Part shown: positions 35,841 through 44,185 of the stretch, piece by piece
How the letters are laid out: every line of letters begins with the position of its first letter
How positions within the stretch are numbered: the stretch's first letter is position 1
Source of the DNA: Verrucomicrobiota bacterium
Lineage (GTDB): Bacteria > Verrucomicrobiota > Verrucomicrobiia > Limisphaerales > VHDF01
DNA: 64,000 bases
NCBI GenBank assembly: GCA_016871495.1
Contig: VHDF01000003.1
Span: forward strand, 44,184 to 108,183
Reading direction: 5' to 3'
Program-made: the position numbers and the translations under genes
Notes under the pieces: model-generated
Told to the model about the DNA's origin: nothing
The model's input: the letters and a program-made list of their open reading frames with translations, nothing else
The model's database searches: none

Positions 35841-35970
35841 CCGCATATTTCATGCACGGGACGCCCGGTGAGGACACCGGGCCTACAAACACGGAGGCAG
35901 TCGCGATGGTAGGCCGCGTGCCCTCACGCGGCGTACTGTCGCGGATTCAAGCTCAGCATGAAATATCCGG
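35841..35970. repeat. hairpin element R5 with terminal inverted repeats
   Basis: The ends 'ccgcatatttcatgc' (35841-35855) and 'gcatgaaatatccgg' (35956-35970) pair with one mismatch in 15. Inside are two short perfect hairpins, gcccggtg/caccgggc (35863-35882) and ccgcgtg/cacgcgg (35914-35931). It has no coding capacity and looks like a non-autonomous or REP-type element. No second copy was noticed in this window. Confidence 0.55.
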
Positions 35971-36035
35971 GCTAAGATTGGCCCAGTCCGCCTACAATCT
36001 TGTGTTGAAGCGGCTTCCACCTCGTGCATCAGGAG

Positions 36036-36241
36036 GTTGTCTGTAGGGTGGTGCAGGCTGCCCAGCCTGACGTATCGCCGACGGCCCGTTGGCCCGGCGG
36101 GTGAAGAACGAGGCCTTTCCATGCTCTCCACGCGCCGGGTTCACTTCGTCGCCCGGCAGGCTGGGCAGCCTGCGCCACAGCAGACAGGGCTGTCTGCGTG
36201 ACCACGAAAACCCGGTCACCGACAACCTCTGGAGACACCGG
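36036..36241 (+). repeat. dispersed repeat R2, copy b (uninterrupted)
   Basis: Collinear with 17884-18231 but without the R1 insertion. It contains a perfect 17-bp inverted repeat, 'gcaggctgcccagcctg' (36053-36069) and its complement (36157-36173), so the element may itself be a MITE-like unit. With R5 and short unassigned stretches it fills the 555 bp between the protease and dehydrogenase genes. Confidence 0.75.
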
Positions 36242-36328
36242 CTACCAGCTTCCTCCCGACCCAGGATCTGGAGCCTTTTGGACCTTTCCCAAAGGATCCT
36301 TGGCTGAGAATCGGAAATCCAGGATCGA

Positions 36329-39046
36329 TCAATCCTTTCCTGGATCGCGCCCGAGTCCATGCCCGTTTCCAGGATCGAGCAGAAACGAGACGAGGTCGAG
36401 GACTTGATCCTGCTGGAAAACGTTGATGATGCCGGCGGGCATGTTGGACAGGGAGGACTTCGCTTTTCGTTTCACGTGGGATTTGGGAATGCGCACCAGC
36501 TCCTCCATGGCGGATCCCGTTCGAAGAAACCAAGCATCGGAGGACTCGCGCTCGACGCGTCCGGTGACGGTTTCCCCGTCCCGTAATTCCAACTCGTAGG
36601 AAGCAAAATCGTCCGCGACGGACTTCGACGGGTCCAGGATGGACTCGAGGATTTGGATGGGGCTTTGGCGGTTGCCCAGGCCGGTGAGGTCGGGGCCGAC
36701 AGCGCCGCCGGAGCCGTTGACACGGTGGCATTGGGCGCAACCGATTTTTTCGAAGAGGACCTTTCCGCGTGATGCATTTCCATAAGGCGGCGTGGCGGAG
36801 AGGGACGACTCGAAATCCTTCAGGTTCCATTCGCGAACGAATTGGAATTCCGGAGTCAAACTTTGAATCCATTCCTTCATCAAGGCGACGGCCTGGGTGT
36901 CCACGCGGGCGCTGACGAGAGGCGGCATTTGGCCTTTGCCACGCCGGGAGAGCCGGTGGAGTAGAATGGATTTCTCGGGAGCGCCCGCGGCAACGACTGC
37001 GGCGTCCGGAATGCCGAAGGTATCGTGTTGGGGGCGCGAGCCGATGAGATTCATTTTGGATTCCTCACGGGTGAACTCGAGTTCCATCCGGGCGTTGCCG
37101 CCGCCCGCCTCGACGTGGCACACGGAGCAATTGGCGTGCAGATAGGAACGCGCGCGGGCACTCAAGTCCTCACGGTGGTCGTAAGGATTGACGAGCGCGC
37201 TCGTCGAAGGTTCGGGCTTGGACGGGGCGCCCTGGAGAATCCCGAGACGGGCGAGGGCGGCGATCTGGTTTTCTCCCGGGCGATGGAAGGAGTTGGTGCG
37301 GTTCATCTGAACCAGACTCAGGCCGAGGGTGTAATTGACTGCCCGGGCGTGACAGGCCATGCATTCGGCGCGGCTGGGTATTCGCCATGCTTGAGTCTGG
37401 AGGGCTCCGGATTCATCCCGGAATTTCAGAGTGAGATCCTGGCCTGATTTTTCGACCAGGTGCGCTTCGGTTTGTTTTTCATTCCACCGGTAGGAATAGC
37501 CGACCCATTCGCCATCCTCTCGGAGCAAAACCCGGGTTTCGACGCGGCGCGGGATTGGAGGCTGGGTGGAGACAAATCCCAACGTGAGGGTTTGGGCGAT
37601 CACCGAGCCGTGAGCGAAGTTCCATCCGCGGCTGGGGGCGAATGCGATCGTGTTGGTGCCAGGAATGGCGAGCCATCGCTGGGCGTGTGCACCATCGGTC
37701 CAAGCCGGGGCGTTCACGTCGTAAGGGATCACACCAGGGGATGGGCTCAATTTTTCGATGGAAGAAAACAATCCGGTCTCGCTCAGTTTGGTGGGAAACT
37801 TGGGGCGGGGGCCGCTCGCGGGCCTTGGCTTCAGTTGGTACAAAGCTCCGGCGTGATCGACGATGAGCAGGCGTCCGGATTGATCGACTCTGAACGCTGC
37901 GATTTGCAGCGTGGTGTCGGCCAGTTCGCGATTCCAGGTCAGTTTGCCATGGCGATGCCGGGCGCCCCAGATTTTGCCCGTCGAATAGTCGCCGTAAACA
38001 TAAACCCCGTTGAGGTCCGGCAACGGGTCCCCGTAGTACACCACGCCCCCGGTCAGCGAACGAAAATCGGCGTGGGAATGTTCAATGAGTGGGGCGACGA
38101 TGGGGGTAGGACCGCGTTTCCGATGAGGATTGAAAGGATGGCTCCCTTCATAGATGCTCCAGCCATAGTTCACCCCTTTCTGGACCAAAGCCGCGCTTTC
38201 CCAGAGGTCTTGGCCGTTTTGACCAACCCAGATGTCTCCGTTCCGAGGGTCGATGCCCATGCGCCAGGGATTCCGAAACCCGTAAGCCCACGTCTCGGGA
38301 CGAACGCCCGGTGTATTCACGAAGGGATTGTCGGCAGGGACGGCATAAGCTCTGTTTCCCTCTGTGCGGTTGACGTCGATCCGGAGCAGTTTGGCCAGCA
38401 ACCGGGTCATGTCTTGTCCGCTGTCCCACGTGTCGGAGTCGCTTGTGCCATCGCCGCTGGTGATGTAAAGCATCCCGTCCTTCCCGAACCACAGATCCCC
38501 TCCGTCATGGCCGGCAGAAAGCCATTCGATGATGATTTGTTCCGAGGCGGGATCAATGCGTTGCGAATCATCGCGAGGAACGGTGAAGCGGGAGATGCGA
38601 TTCGACCGCGAAGCTTGATTCCAGGGACCGTTGTTGAAGACGTAGAGAAACCGATTGCTCTCGTAACCTGGATGGAACGTCAGGCCATAGATCTGCCGAT
38701 TGGTTACCGACATGAGAAGGGCGGCCGAGTTCACGTCCGGCGAATTCTGGAAACGCCTGATTTGCCACGGCTTGGGATCTTCTGAACCAAGATCGACGAC
38801 AAACAACCGGTCCGTTCCTGGCTCCGGAGCGATGTAGATCGGATTTTGCAGCGCCAACCGGGGGAAGACTTTCTCTACCACGTAGGGCGGAGGGGGTTCC
38901 GGGGTTCCGCGCAATCGGGAGGTCGTCCAGAGCGGACGCGTGGTGGAATCCGGTTCGGCGGCAAAGGTCGAGCCCATCCCTTGCGCGAGGAAGATGAATG
39001 TGACGGCGAGTGGGTGGAGGACGCGATCCTTGAAACCCGCGAGCAT
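36329..39046 (-). CDS. PQQ-type sugar dehydrogenase / triheme cytochrome c fusion
   Basis: 905 residues from ATG 39046, chosen because it gives a clean signal peptide (ending GSTFA); the frame is open 135 bp further upstream. Three modules are visible. First is a six-bladed glucose/sorbosone dehydrogenase-like propeller ('PIYIAPEPGTDRLFVVDL', 'WAYGFRNPWRMGID', 'GGVVYYGD'). Next is an SO2930-family-like domain ('LSETGLFS', 'YDVNAPAWTDGA', 'RVETRVLLREDG'). Last is the Planctomycetes/Verrucomicrobia heme-binding domain ('GPDLTGLG', 'ESILDPSKSV'). CxxCH heme sites are encoded at 37349-37363, 37115-37129 and 36725-36739. It is a predicted periplasmic oxidoreductase passing electrons from a sugar or polyol to c-type hemes. 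The substrate is unknown. Confidence 0.87.
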   Translation of the reverse strand: MLAGFKDRVLHPLAVTFIFLAQGMGSTFAAEPDSTTRPLWTTSRLRGTPEPPPPYVVEKVFPRLALQNPIYIAPEPGTDRLFVVDLGSEDPKPWQIRRFQNSPDVNSAALLMSVTNRQIYGLTFHPGYESNRFLYVFNNGPWNQASRSNRISRFTVPRDDSQRIDPASEQIIIEWLSAGHDGGDLWFGKDGMLYITSGDGTSDSDTWDSGQDMTRLLAKLLRIDVNRTEGNRAYAVPADNPFVNTPGVRPETWAYGFRNPWRMGIDPRNGDIWVGQNGQDLWESAALVQKGVNYGWSIYEGSHPFNPHRKRGPTPIVAPLIEHSHADFRSLTGGVVYYGDPLPDLNGVYVYGDYSTGKIWGARHRHGKLTWNRELADTTLQIAAFRVDQSGRLLIVDHAGALYQLKPRPASGPRPKFPTKLSETGLFSSIEKLSPSPGVIPYDVNAPAWTDGAHAQRWLAIPGTNTIAFAPSRGWNFAHGSVIAQTLTLGFVSTQPPIPRRVETRVLLREDGEWVGYSYRWNEKQTEAHLVEKSGQDLTLKFRDESGALQTQAWRIPSRAECMACHARAVNYTLGLSLVQMNRTNSFHRPGENQIAALARLGILQGAPSKPEPSTSALVNPYDHREDLSARARSYLHANCSVCHVEAGGGNARMELEFTREESKMNLIGSRPQHDTFGIPDAAVVAAGAPEKSILLHRLSRRGKGQMPPLVSARVDTQAVALMKEWIQSLTPEFQFVREWNLKDFESSLSATPPYGNASRGKVLFEKIGCAQCHRVNGSGGAVGPDLTGLGNRQSPIQILESILDPSKSVADDFASYELELRDGETVTGRVERESSDAWFLRTGSAMEELVRIPKSHVKRKAKSSLSNMPAGIINVFQQDQVLDLVSFLLDPGNGHGLGRDPGKD

Positions 39047-39180
39047 GGACTTCGACGACCGTTGGGGAAGGGCTTGGAGCCCAAGGTCTGCTCGAGCATG
39101 GCCAGACTTTTCGTAGGGGAGCATGGGTTTGAGCATGGCGCAGAGGCTGGGGCTGGGGCGAGTGGAACTTGAGGGTTGCA

Positions 39181-39218
39181 AAGAAAAAGCCCGTTTTTCC
39201 GTGAGGAAGACGGGCTTT
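39181..39218 (-). terminator. rho-independent terminator after the NDK gene
   Basis: The stem AAAGCCCGT (39186-39194) pairs with ACGGGCTTT (39210-39218). Read on the minus strand it is followed by a T-rich run (complement of 39181-39188). It lies 49 bp downstream of the NDK stop and separates that operon from the dehydrogenase gene. Confidence 0.8.
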
Positions 39219-39266
39219 GGAAACGAGTTTTCGCTCGGGGGCGTTCGGGGGCGACCGCGATGTTGA

Positions 39267-40427
39267 TCAGGCAGCCGACTCGACGACGGATTTGAGCTGA
39301 TTGGCTTCGACCTTTATGATGGCATTTTCCCGTTTGAAGCTTTCACTGGAATCGCTGGCGTGGGCCGCATTGACCATGATGGTGGAGCCGAATTCCTTCC
39401 GAATGGAACCCGGTGGGGCCTTGGAGGGGTCGGTCGGGCCGAGCACATCGCGGATTTTGTTGACCGCATCCGGACCCTCATAGATCAAGGCAACGCATTT
39501 TTCAGTGCCGGGCTGTGCCAATTCGCCGGGAGCGCAATGAGAAGCCGCGCGGCCTGCCATGAAGGCCACGATGTTGTCGAATTGTTGTTCCCCGAAGAGC
39601 GGCCCGAGGATTTCTACGAGTTTCCTCGCGTCTTCGGGCGGTATGACGAAGCCCATTTCCTTTTCAACCATGGCTTTCGTCTTGGCGGCCATCACATCCT
39701 TGAGTTTATTCCGAAGGACATCCCGCACGGGACCGTAGAACTCCATGGCCTCGGCGACGCTCATGCGGTGGACTTTGATCGCAACGATGGAGAGACCGGT
39801 GCGCGAGAAGAAGTCGATGACATTGCCGGGACGTCCGGTGGGGAACCGAAAATTATCGGGCTTGATCAGGACGAGCGTTCTTTCCGGGGTCACGCCCGGC
39901 GGGTAAACGATGGTATTCTCCACGAGACCGCCGTCGGAGTCTGAAAAGCGTGTCCAAAGTTTCAGCTTCTGCTCGGCTTCTTCCAAGGATGGGGCGGCGA
40001 GGACAGCGGGCTCGAAGTATTGGACTTGTCCGTTGTCGTCCGTGACCAGATCGCCATACGTATCGCGGATTGTTTCGCCTCCGCGGCGGTCGAGGCTAAA
40101 GGAACCGACGACGGACCGGATTTTTCGAACCGCGTCTTCTCCTTTGAAGACGAGGAGCATGACTCGGCGGCGCCGGCCGGACTTTGAATCCGGCGCGAAA
40201 TTCTTCAAGACATAATCGCGGATGAGTTCCTGAATCTTGCGATCTTGGGGGTCCTTGGAAGAGACGATGCTTTCGGCGTACTGCTGGACCAATTCCTGGC
40301 TGGGTCCGAACATTCGGGCAGCAACTAATTCAAGCCCGGTTCGTGTGATCAGGCGAGCGAGGATTCCGCCGGTCCGGGATTTGGCAAGGGAGTGGGGGGT
40401 GATGAGAACGTAAGCGAGTTGAGACAT
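39267..40427 (-). CDS. tandem nucleoside diphosphate kinase, N-domain degenerate
   Basis: 386 residues, about 2.7 times a normal NDK. Two NDK-fold domains are seen: about 1-165 and about 180-372. The C-terminal one has 'TLVLIKPDNFRFP' and the phospho-acceptor motif as NAAHASDSSES with His356. It also carries an insertion in the middle ('GFVIPPEDARKLVEILGPL'). The N-terminal domain starts 'AYVLITPHSLAKS' but reads FEPAVLAAPS where the histidine motif should be, so it probably lacks phosphotransfer activity and may be structural or regulatory. The presumed reaction of the C-domain is NTP + NDP exchange. It lies 9 bp behind the zinc-ribbon gene, presumably in one operon. Confidence 0.83.
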   Translation of the reverse strand: MSQLAYVLITPHSLAKSRTGGILARLITRTGLELVAARMFGPSQELVQQYAESIVSSKDPQDRKIQELIRDYVLKNFAPDSKSGRRRRVMLLVFKGEDAVRKIRSVVGSFSLDRRGGETIRDTYGDLVTDDNGQVQYFEPAVLAAPSLEEAEQKLKLWTRFSDSDGGLVENTIVYPPGVTPERTLVLIKPDNFRFPTGRPGNVIDFFSRTGLSIVAIKVHRMSVAEAMEFYGPVRDVLRNKLKDVMAAKTKAMVEKEMGFVIPPEDARKLVEILGPLFGEQQFDNIVAFMAGRAASHCAPGELAQPGTEKCVALIYEGPDAVNKIRDVLGPTDPSKAPPGSIRKEFGSTIMVNAAHASDSSESFKRENAIIKVEANQLKSVVESAA

Positions 40428-40436
40428 AGGATCAGT

Positions 40437-40634
40437 TCAAACCGGTCCCGAAGCCGAAGGAGGTGGAGTCTGGGTGGAAGGTGTTACCGCCTTTCCGCCA
40501 AGGATTTTGAACATAACGACTCCGCAGGTTGGACACTTGCCCTTAATGGCTTTGCGCCCATTCTTCATGAGCTCTTCCACCGCGTCAGCGATCTCTTTCT
40601 TCGCTTTGCACTTGAAGCAATATCCCTCTGGCAT
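40437..40634 (-). CDS. small zinc-ribbon protein (DUF5679-like)
   Basis: 65 residues. Two CxxC pairs, 'YCFKCKAK' near the N-terminus and 'CPTCGVVMFKILGG' in the middle, frame the segment 'NGRKAIKG'. This matches the DUF5679 pattern, a topoisomerase-like zinc ribbon. The Pro/Ser/Thr-rich tail is probably disordered. It is immediately upstream of the NDK gene on the same strand. The function of the family is not known; nucleic acid binding is a guess. Confidence 0.8.
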   Translation of the reverse strand: MPEGYCFKCKAKKEIADAVEELMKNGRKAIKGKCPTCGVVMFKILGGKAVTPSTQTPPPSASGPV

Positions 40635-40817
40635 AACCGGAACAGGAGCAAAGTCGTGAATCGACCTCGAAACTGCCGGAAAAGCTTACGGGGGGCTTTG
40701 GAGGACCGTCAACGTGGAAATCCCGAGATTTAAGTTGTTTATAATGAGTATATTAGATCAGGAGAATTCCATCGGATTCAGCTCCTGAAGGCCATTTGGG
40801 CATGATCCAATGCGGGC

Positions 40818-42329
40818 CTAGGCCGGATGGGAGGCAACCTTGTACTCTTCTCTCAAGGCTGTTTTAAGGATCTTTCCGGTGGCGTTTCGAGGCAGTGCGG
40901 TTTTGAAAACCACTTTCTTGGGGATCTTGTAATCCGCCAAGTGGGCGCGGATGTGGTGCAGAATGGCCTTTTCATCCCCAGTCACTCCATCTGTAAGCGC
41001 CACATAGGCAACAGGCTGCTCTCCTTTGCGGACATCAGGCACACCAATGACAGCGGCTTCCTTGATGCCGGGGATTTGATAAATGATTTCTTCAATCTCT
41101 CGAGGATAAACGTTGATCCCGTTGACCAGAAGCATGTCCTTCTTGCGGTCGGTAATGAAGTAGTATCCGTCAGCATCGCGGTAACCGACATCCCCCGTGA
41201 GGAGCCATCCTTGTCGGATGCATTGGGCGGTTTCTTCAGCGCGATTCCAGTAGCCCGCCATCACATTGCCGCCCCGGACACAAATTTCCCCGACAGCACC
41301 GATGTCGAGATGTCGTCCGTCGTCATCTTGGATGCTGACTTCGACATGGGGGATGGGGATGCCGATGGAGCCCGGCTTGCGAACACCTCGAATGGGGTTC
41401 AGGGAAACAACGGGGCTGGCTTCGCTGAGGCCGTAACCTTCGATGAGTGGAATGGGGAATTTGCGATCGAATTCCCTCAAAATCTCAGCGGGAAGTGGTG
41501 CGGCACCGCTGACGCAAAGGCGCAGAGGAAAATCGGCGGGCAGCTCGGCCTGATGTGTCAGGGCGCGGAAAAGTTGGGGGATCGCCGGGAGGATCGTTCC
41601 GCGCTTGGCGCAAATTTCGGACATGATTTGGCGCGGGTGATGGACACCGCCGATGAGCAGAATGGATCCTCCCACCCTGAGGGGCAGGAAGATGCATACA
41701 CAAAGCATGAAGCTGTGGAACATGGGCAGGAGCAGGATGAATCGATCTCCGTCCACCGCTTCGAGCATCGCTCTGCAACTCTCGACGTTATGGGAGAGAT
41801 TGCCATGCGTGAGCATGGCTCCTTTGGGACGACCGGTAGTTCCGGACGTATAAATCACCACAGCGAGATCCTGCGATTCCCGTTGGACGGGGGCGGGGAG
41901 GTTGGACGGCCGGACTTCTTTGGCTGGAAGGCTTTCGACTTCCAAGACTCCCAGGCCAGGCCTCCTGGATTGAAGGAGAGTGGCCGCGTCCTTTTGATCC
42001 GTTTCCGTGATGAGGACGCTGATGCCGCCGTCGTTGAGGATGAATTCGACTTCGTCCGGTTTGAGAAAGTTATTGATGGGGACGGCGACGGCGCCGCAGC
42101 GGAGGATGCCAAAAAGAGAGGTGATGAATTCGGGCCGGTTGCGAACCCAAAGGGCGACGCGATCACCGGGTTGAACGTCATGACGGTCCGTGAGGATTTG
42201 GCCGACAGCGCCTGCTTGATCCAGCAGGTTGCGATAGGTCCATTCGGAACTATCCCAAAACACCGCCGTTTTTGAGGAATGAGATTGCTCGGATCGAGCC
42301 AAAGCAGAGAACAAGGGCGATGAGTTCAT
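40818..42329 (-). CDS. long-chain fatty acyl-CoA synthetase (AMP-binding)
   Basis: 503 residues from ATG 42329; the frame extends upstream without good signals. All ANL-superfamily motifs are present: P-loop 'YTSGTTGRPKGAMLTHGN', 'GYGLSEASPVV', 'GDVGYRDADGYYFITDRKKD', hinge 'NGINVYPREIEE' and the catalytic Lys near the end in 'PRNATGKILK'. It should activate a carboxylic acid, most likely a medium/long-chain fatty acid, to its acyl-CoA via the adenylate. It is monocistronic on the minus strand with no beta-oxidation genes beside it. A closely related acid:CoA ligase is possible. Confidence 0.9.
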   Translation of the reverse strand: MNSSPLFSALARSEQSHSSKTAVFWDSSEWTYRNLLDQAGAVGQILTDRHDVQPGDRVALWVRNRPEFITSLFGILRCGAVAVPINNFLKPDEVEFILNDGGISVLITETDQKDAATLLQSRRPGLGVLEVESLPAKEVRPSNLPAPVQRESQDLAVVIYTSGTTGRPKGAMLTHGNLSHNVESCRAMLEAVDGDRFILLLPMFHSFMLCVCIFLPLRVGGSILLIGGVHHPRQIMSEICAKRGTILPAIPQLFRALTHQAELPADFPLRLCVSGAAPLPAEILREFDRKFPIPLIEGYGLSEASPVVSLNPIRGVRKPGSIGIPIPHVEVSIQDDDGRHLDIGAVGEICVRGGNVMAGYWNRAEETAQCIRQGWLLTGDVGYRDADGYYFITDRKKDMLLVNGINVYPREIEEIIYQIPGIKEAAVIGVPDVRKGEQPVAYVALTDGVTGDEKAILHHIRAHLADYKIPKKVVFKTALPRNATGKILKTALREEYKVASHPA

Positions 42330-42491
42330 GGAGACACGGAGTATTCCGCAGGAGCGATATTTTGCCAAATCCAAACCCCGTCGATTCGCTCGATTTTTGC
42401 ATTGCTGAAACAACTTGCGCTTCTTCGCTTCCAGGCTAAGCTTGTTTCCAGGGCAAAGTTGTTCGCCTTAGAACCAACTCTCATCACAATC

Positions 42492-42806
42492 ATGAAAAAC
42501 GTTTCCAAACTCATTGCCGCGTTTGCGTTGGCCACTGCTGTGGCTTTTGCCGCGGACGAAAAGACCATCAAAGGCGAAGGCCTTTGCGCGAAGTGCGAGC
42601 TCAAAGAAGCCAAGTCCTGCCAGAATGCGATCAAGGTCAAGGACGGCGACAAATCCATCGTCTATTACCTCGAGCAGAACGACGTCAGCAAGGCGTTCCA
42701 CAAGAATCTGTGCTCCGGCACAGCGAAGGTGGTCGCGAAAGGCGAAGTGAAAGAAAAGGACGGCAAGAAGATCCTGATTGCGTCCAAGATCGAGCTTGAT
42801 AAGTAA
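42492..42806 (+). CDS. small secreted Cys-containing protein (DUF6370-like)
   Basis: 104 residues from ATG 42492, which opens a clear signal peptide (MKNVSKLIAAFALATAVAFA). The mature protein has the conserved pattern 'GLCAKCELKEAKSCQNAI', then 'YYLEQNDV', 'LCSG' and 'GEVKEKDGKKIL'. I associate it with the DUF6370 family of planctomycetes and verrucomicrobia. The four cysteines could bind metal or form disulfides in the periplasm. It ends at a strong terminator and faces the DUF3299 operon tail-to-tail. No biochemical role is known to me. Confidence 0.75.
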   Translation: MKNVSKLIAAFALATAVAFAADEKTIKGEGLCAKCELKEAKSCQNAIKVKDGDKSIVYYLEQNDVSKAFHKNLCSGTAKVVAKGEVKEKDGKKILIASKIELDK

Positions 42807-42825
42807 TCCGATTTCGAATCTCTCC

Positions 42826-42858
42826 AACTCTCCGGTCGAAAGGCCGGAGAGTTTTTTT
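42826..42858 (+). terminator. strong rho-independent terminator
   Basis: A perfect 10-bp stem AACTCTCCGG (42826-42835) / CCGGAGAGTT (42844-42853) with an 8-base loop is followed by TTTTT. It lies 19 bp after the stop of the small secreted protein gene. It overlaps the last codon of the convergent DUF3299 gene and may stop both transcripts. Confidence 0.88.
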
Positions 42859-43681
42859 ATGGGCCGAAGGCTTTTTCGGCCTGCAGCCGGTAGAGGCTGA
42901 CGAGATAACCGTTTTCCCTCCAATCCCCAACCTGAAGCTCGCCACATACCGTCACGGGTTGGTCCAAAACGGGTTTGATGCCGCGCGGAAAGGTGACATT
43001 GATCCACTCGTTGATTTTCGGAACTACTCCGTAGCAGCAGAGGTTTTGATCCCGAACGAGCAGGAATTCGACGGCCAATCCTTCGTCCATTTTGAGAGGC
43101 AGAATGAATCCGCGAATGGCGACCTTCGCTCGATCGAGGGCGCGAATGTCCTCGGGAATGAGCGCGAGCGCTTCAGCTGAAGCCTGCGCCAGGTTGGTGG
43201 AACCGTCGATCCAGCGAGCATCGAGTAGAAATTCAAATCCGGATAATCGTTCGAAACCCAGTCGTTGGAATCCGGCGAGTTCCGAGGATTCGGGTTCCGG
43301 GGGCGGTGGAGGCAACGATTTCGAACCGCGGAACTTCGGAGGGGCAATGGGTTCGACGGTGATGGGGTTCGTATCACCCCGGTGCCAGGCCTGCAACTGG
43401 CTCTCGACAGCGCGCTTCTGAAAGGAGGCGGGTTTCGGACGTTTCGGCCGATTCGAAGTGGAGACCGTGGTATTGGTTTCTGACGAAAGGAGATTCGTGG
43501 CGAATCCCTCCTGACGGATCGGTTTGCCGCGGAGGCCTGGATTCGCAACCGTTTGGGATTTGGACCGTGAGGGCGGCGATAGCCACCACGCAGCGAGAGC
43601 GATGATCGCCAAGATCGAAAGGAACAACCGGAAGGATCTATGGCCAACGTTGGTGCTGCCGCGTTGGTTGCTTCCTTTCAA
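42857..43681 (-). CDS. DUF3299-domain periplasmic protein
   Basis: 274 residues. An N-terminal membrane/signal helix (about 17-36) is followed by a low-complexity Pro/Ser/Thr linker (40-130) and a compact C-terminal domain. That domain reads 'VAIRGFILPLKMDEGLAVEF', 'CCYGVVPKINEWINV', 'VTVCGELQVGD' and 'GYLVSLYRLQAEKAF', which fits DUF3299. In other bacteria this domain is encoded near metal-uptake or MacB-type ABC genes (recollection). It is the last gene of the minus-strand run starting at 47259 and lies 9 bp after the His-rich lipoprotein gene. The role is unknown; the paired cysteines could bind metal. Confidence 0.83.
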   Translation of the reverse strand: MKGSNQRGSTNVGHRSFRLFLSILAIIALAAWWLSPPSRSKSQTVANPGLRGKPIRQEGFATNLLSSETNTTVSTSNRPKRPKPASFQKRAVESQLQAWHRGDTNPITVEPIAPPKFRGSKSLPPPPPEPESSELAGFQRLGFERLSGFEFLLDARWIDGSTNLAQASAEALALIPEDIRALDRAKVAIRGFILPLKMDEGLAVEFLLVRDQNLCCYGVVPKINEWINVTFPRGIKPVLDQPVTVCGELQVGDWRENGYLVSLYRLQAEKAFGP

Positions 43682-43690
43682 AGGGCGCGA

Positions 43691-44179
43691 TTACTTGGCT
43701 GCGGGGAACGAGAAGACGACGTTGGTGAAAGTGGCTCCGCGGACCTTGATTTCTTTGAGAGTGGCTTTGAATGATGTGGCCGTCTTGAGCCAGTCTGCCT
43801 GGCCTTCGAAGAGGGAGGTGCTGCCGGCGGTTTCCCCGGTGGCGGAGTTGGCCTTCGGCATCAGCTTGAGCTCCTTTTCGTCGCCCGCCCCCGTGATCCT
43901 TAGATCGAGGGACGGAGCGGGGAGCCGAATGAAGTTCTCCATGTGACCATCGAGCACGTAGGCGGAGACCGTGCCGTTGGTGGTGTTGACGAGGAACTCC
44001 AATTGCGCGTGATGATCTCCAAGTTCGACCCCGATGCCGCCATGCGGCGGTTCATGGTGATGTCCTCCCCCGCTCGTCCCATGGCTGGAAGAGGATTGCG
44101 AGCGGTCAGAGCACGCGGTCAGGGCAAGAACCAAGGTGAGGAGCAACGAACGAAGGGCGGGAAGGTAGAGCGATTGCAT
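43691..44179 (-). CDS. His-rich lipoprotein, candidate metal binder
   Basis: 162 residues. A lipoprotein signal ends at Cys23 (VLALTAC). Just after it comes a His cluster (HHHEPPHGG, residues 40-48, plus His56/57), then a beta-sandwich-like region with 'LEFLVNTTNGTVSAYVLDGH' and 'FEGQADWLKTATSF'. Such clusters are typical of periplasmic or outer-membrane zinc/copper acceptors. It sits between the second choice-of-anchor gene and DUF3299, with gaps of 6 and 9 bp, so co-expression is likely. Metal binding is inferred from composition only. Confidence 0.78.
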   Translation of the reverse strand: MQSLYLPALRSLLLTLVLALTACSDRSQSSSSHGTSGGGHHHEPPHGGIGVELGDHHAQLEFLVNTTNGTVSAYVLDGHMENFIRLPAPSLDLRITGAGDEKELKLMPKANSATGETAGSTSLFEGQADWLKTATSFKATLKEIKVRGATFTNVVFSFPAAK

Positions 44180-44185
44180 GTCGGA

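Noticed and set aside
37460..38785. 441-codon plus-strand frame inside the dehydrogenase gene
   Set aside because: The minus strand has clear propeller and heme motifs; this frame is its shadow.
40740..40745. TATAAT on the plus strand upstream of the zinc-ribbon gene
   Set aside because: No matching -35 element and no plus-strand gene follows.
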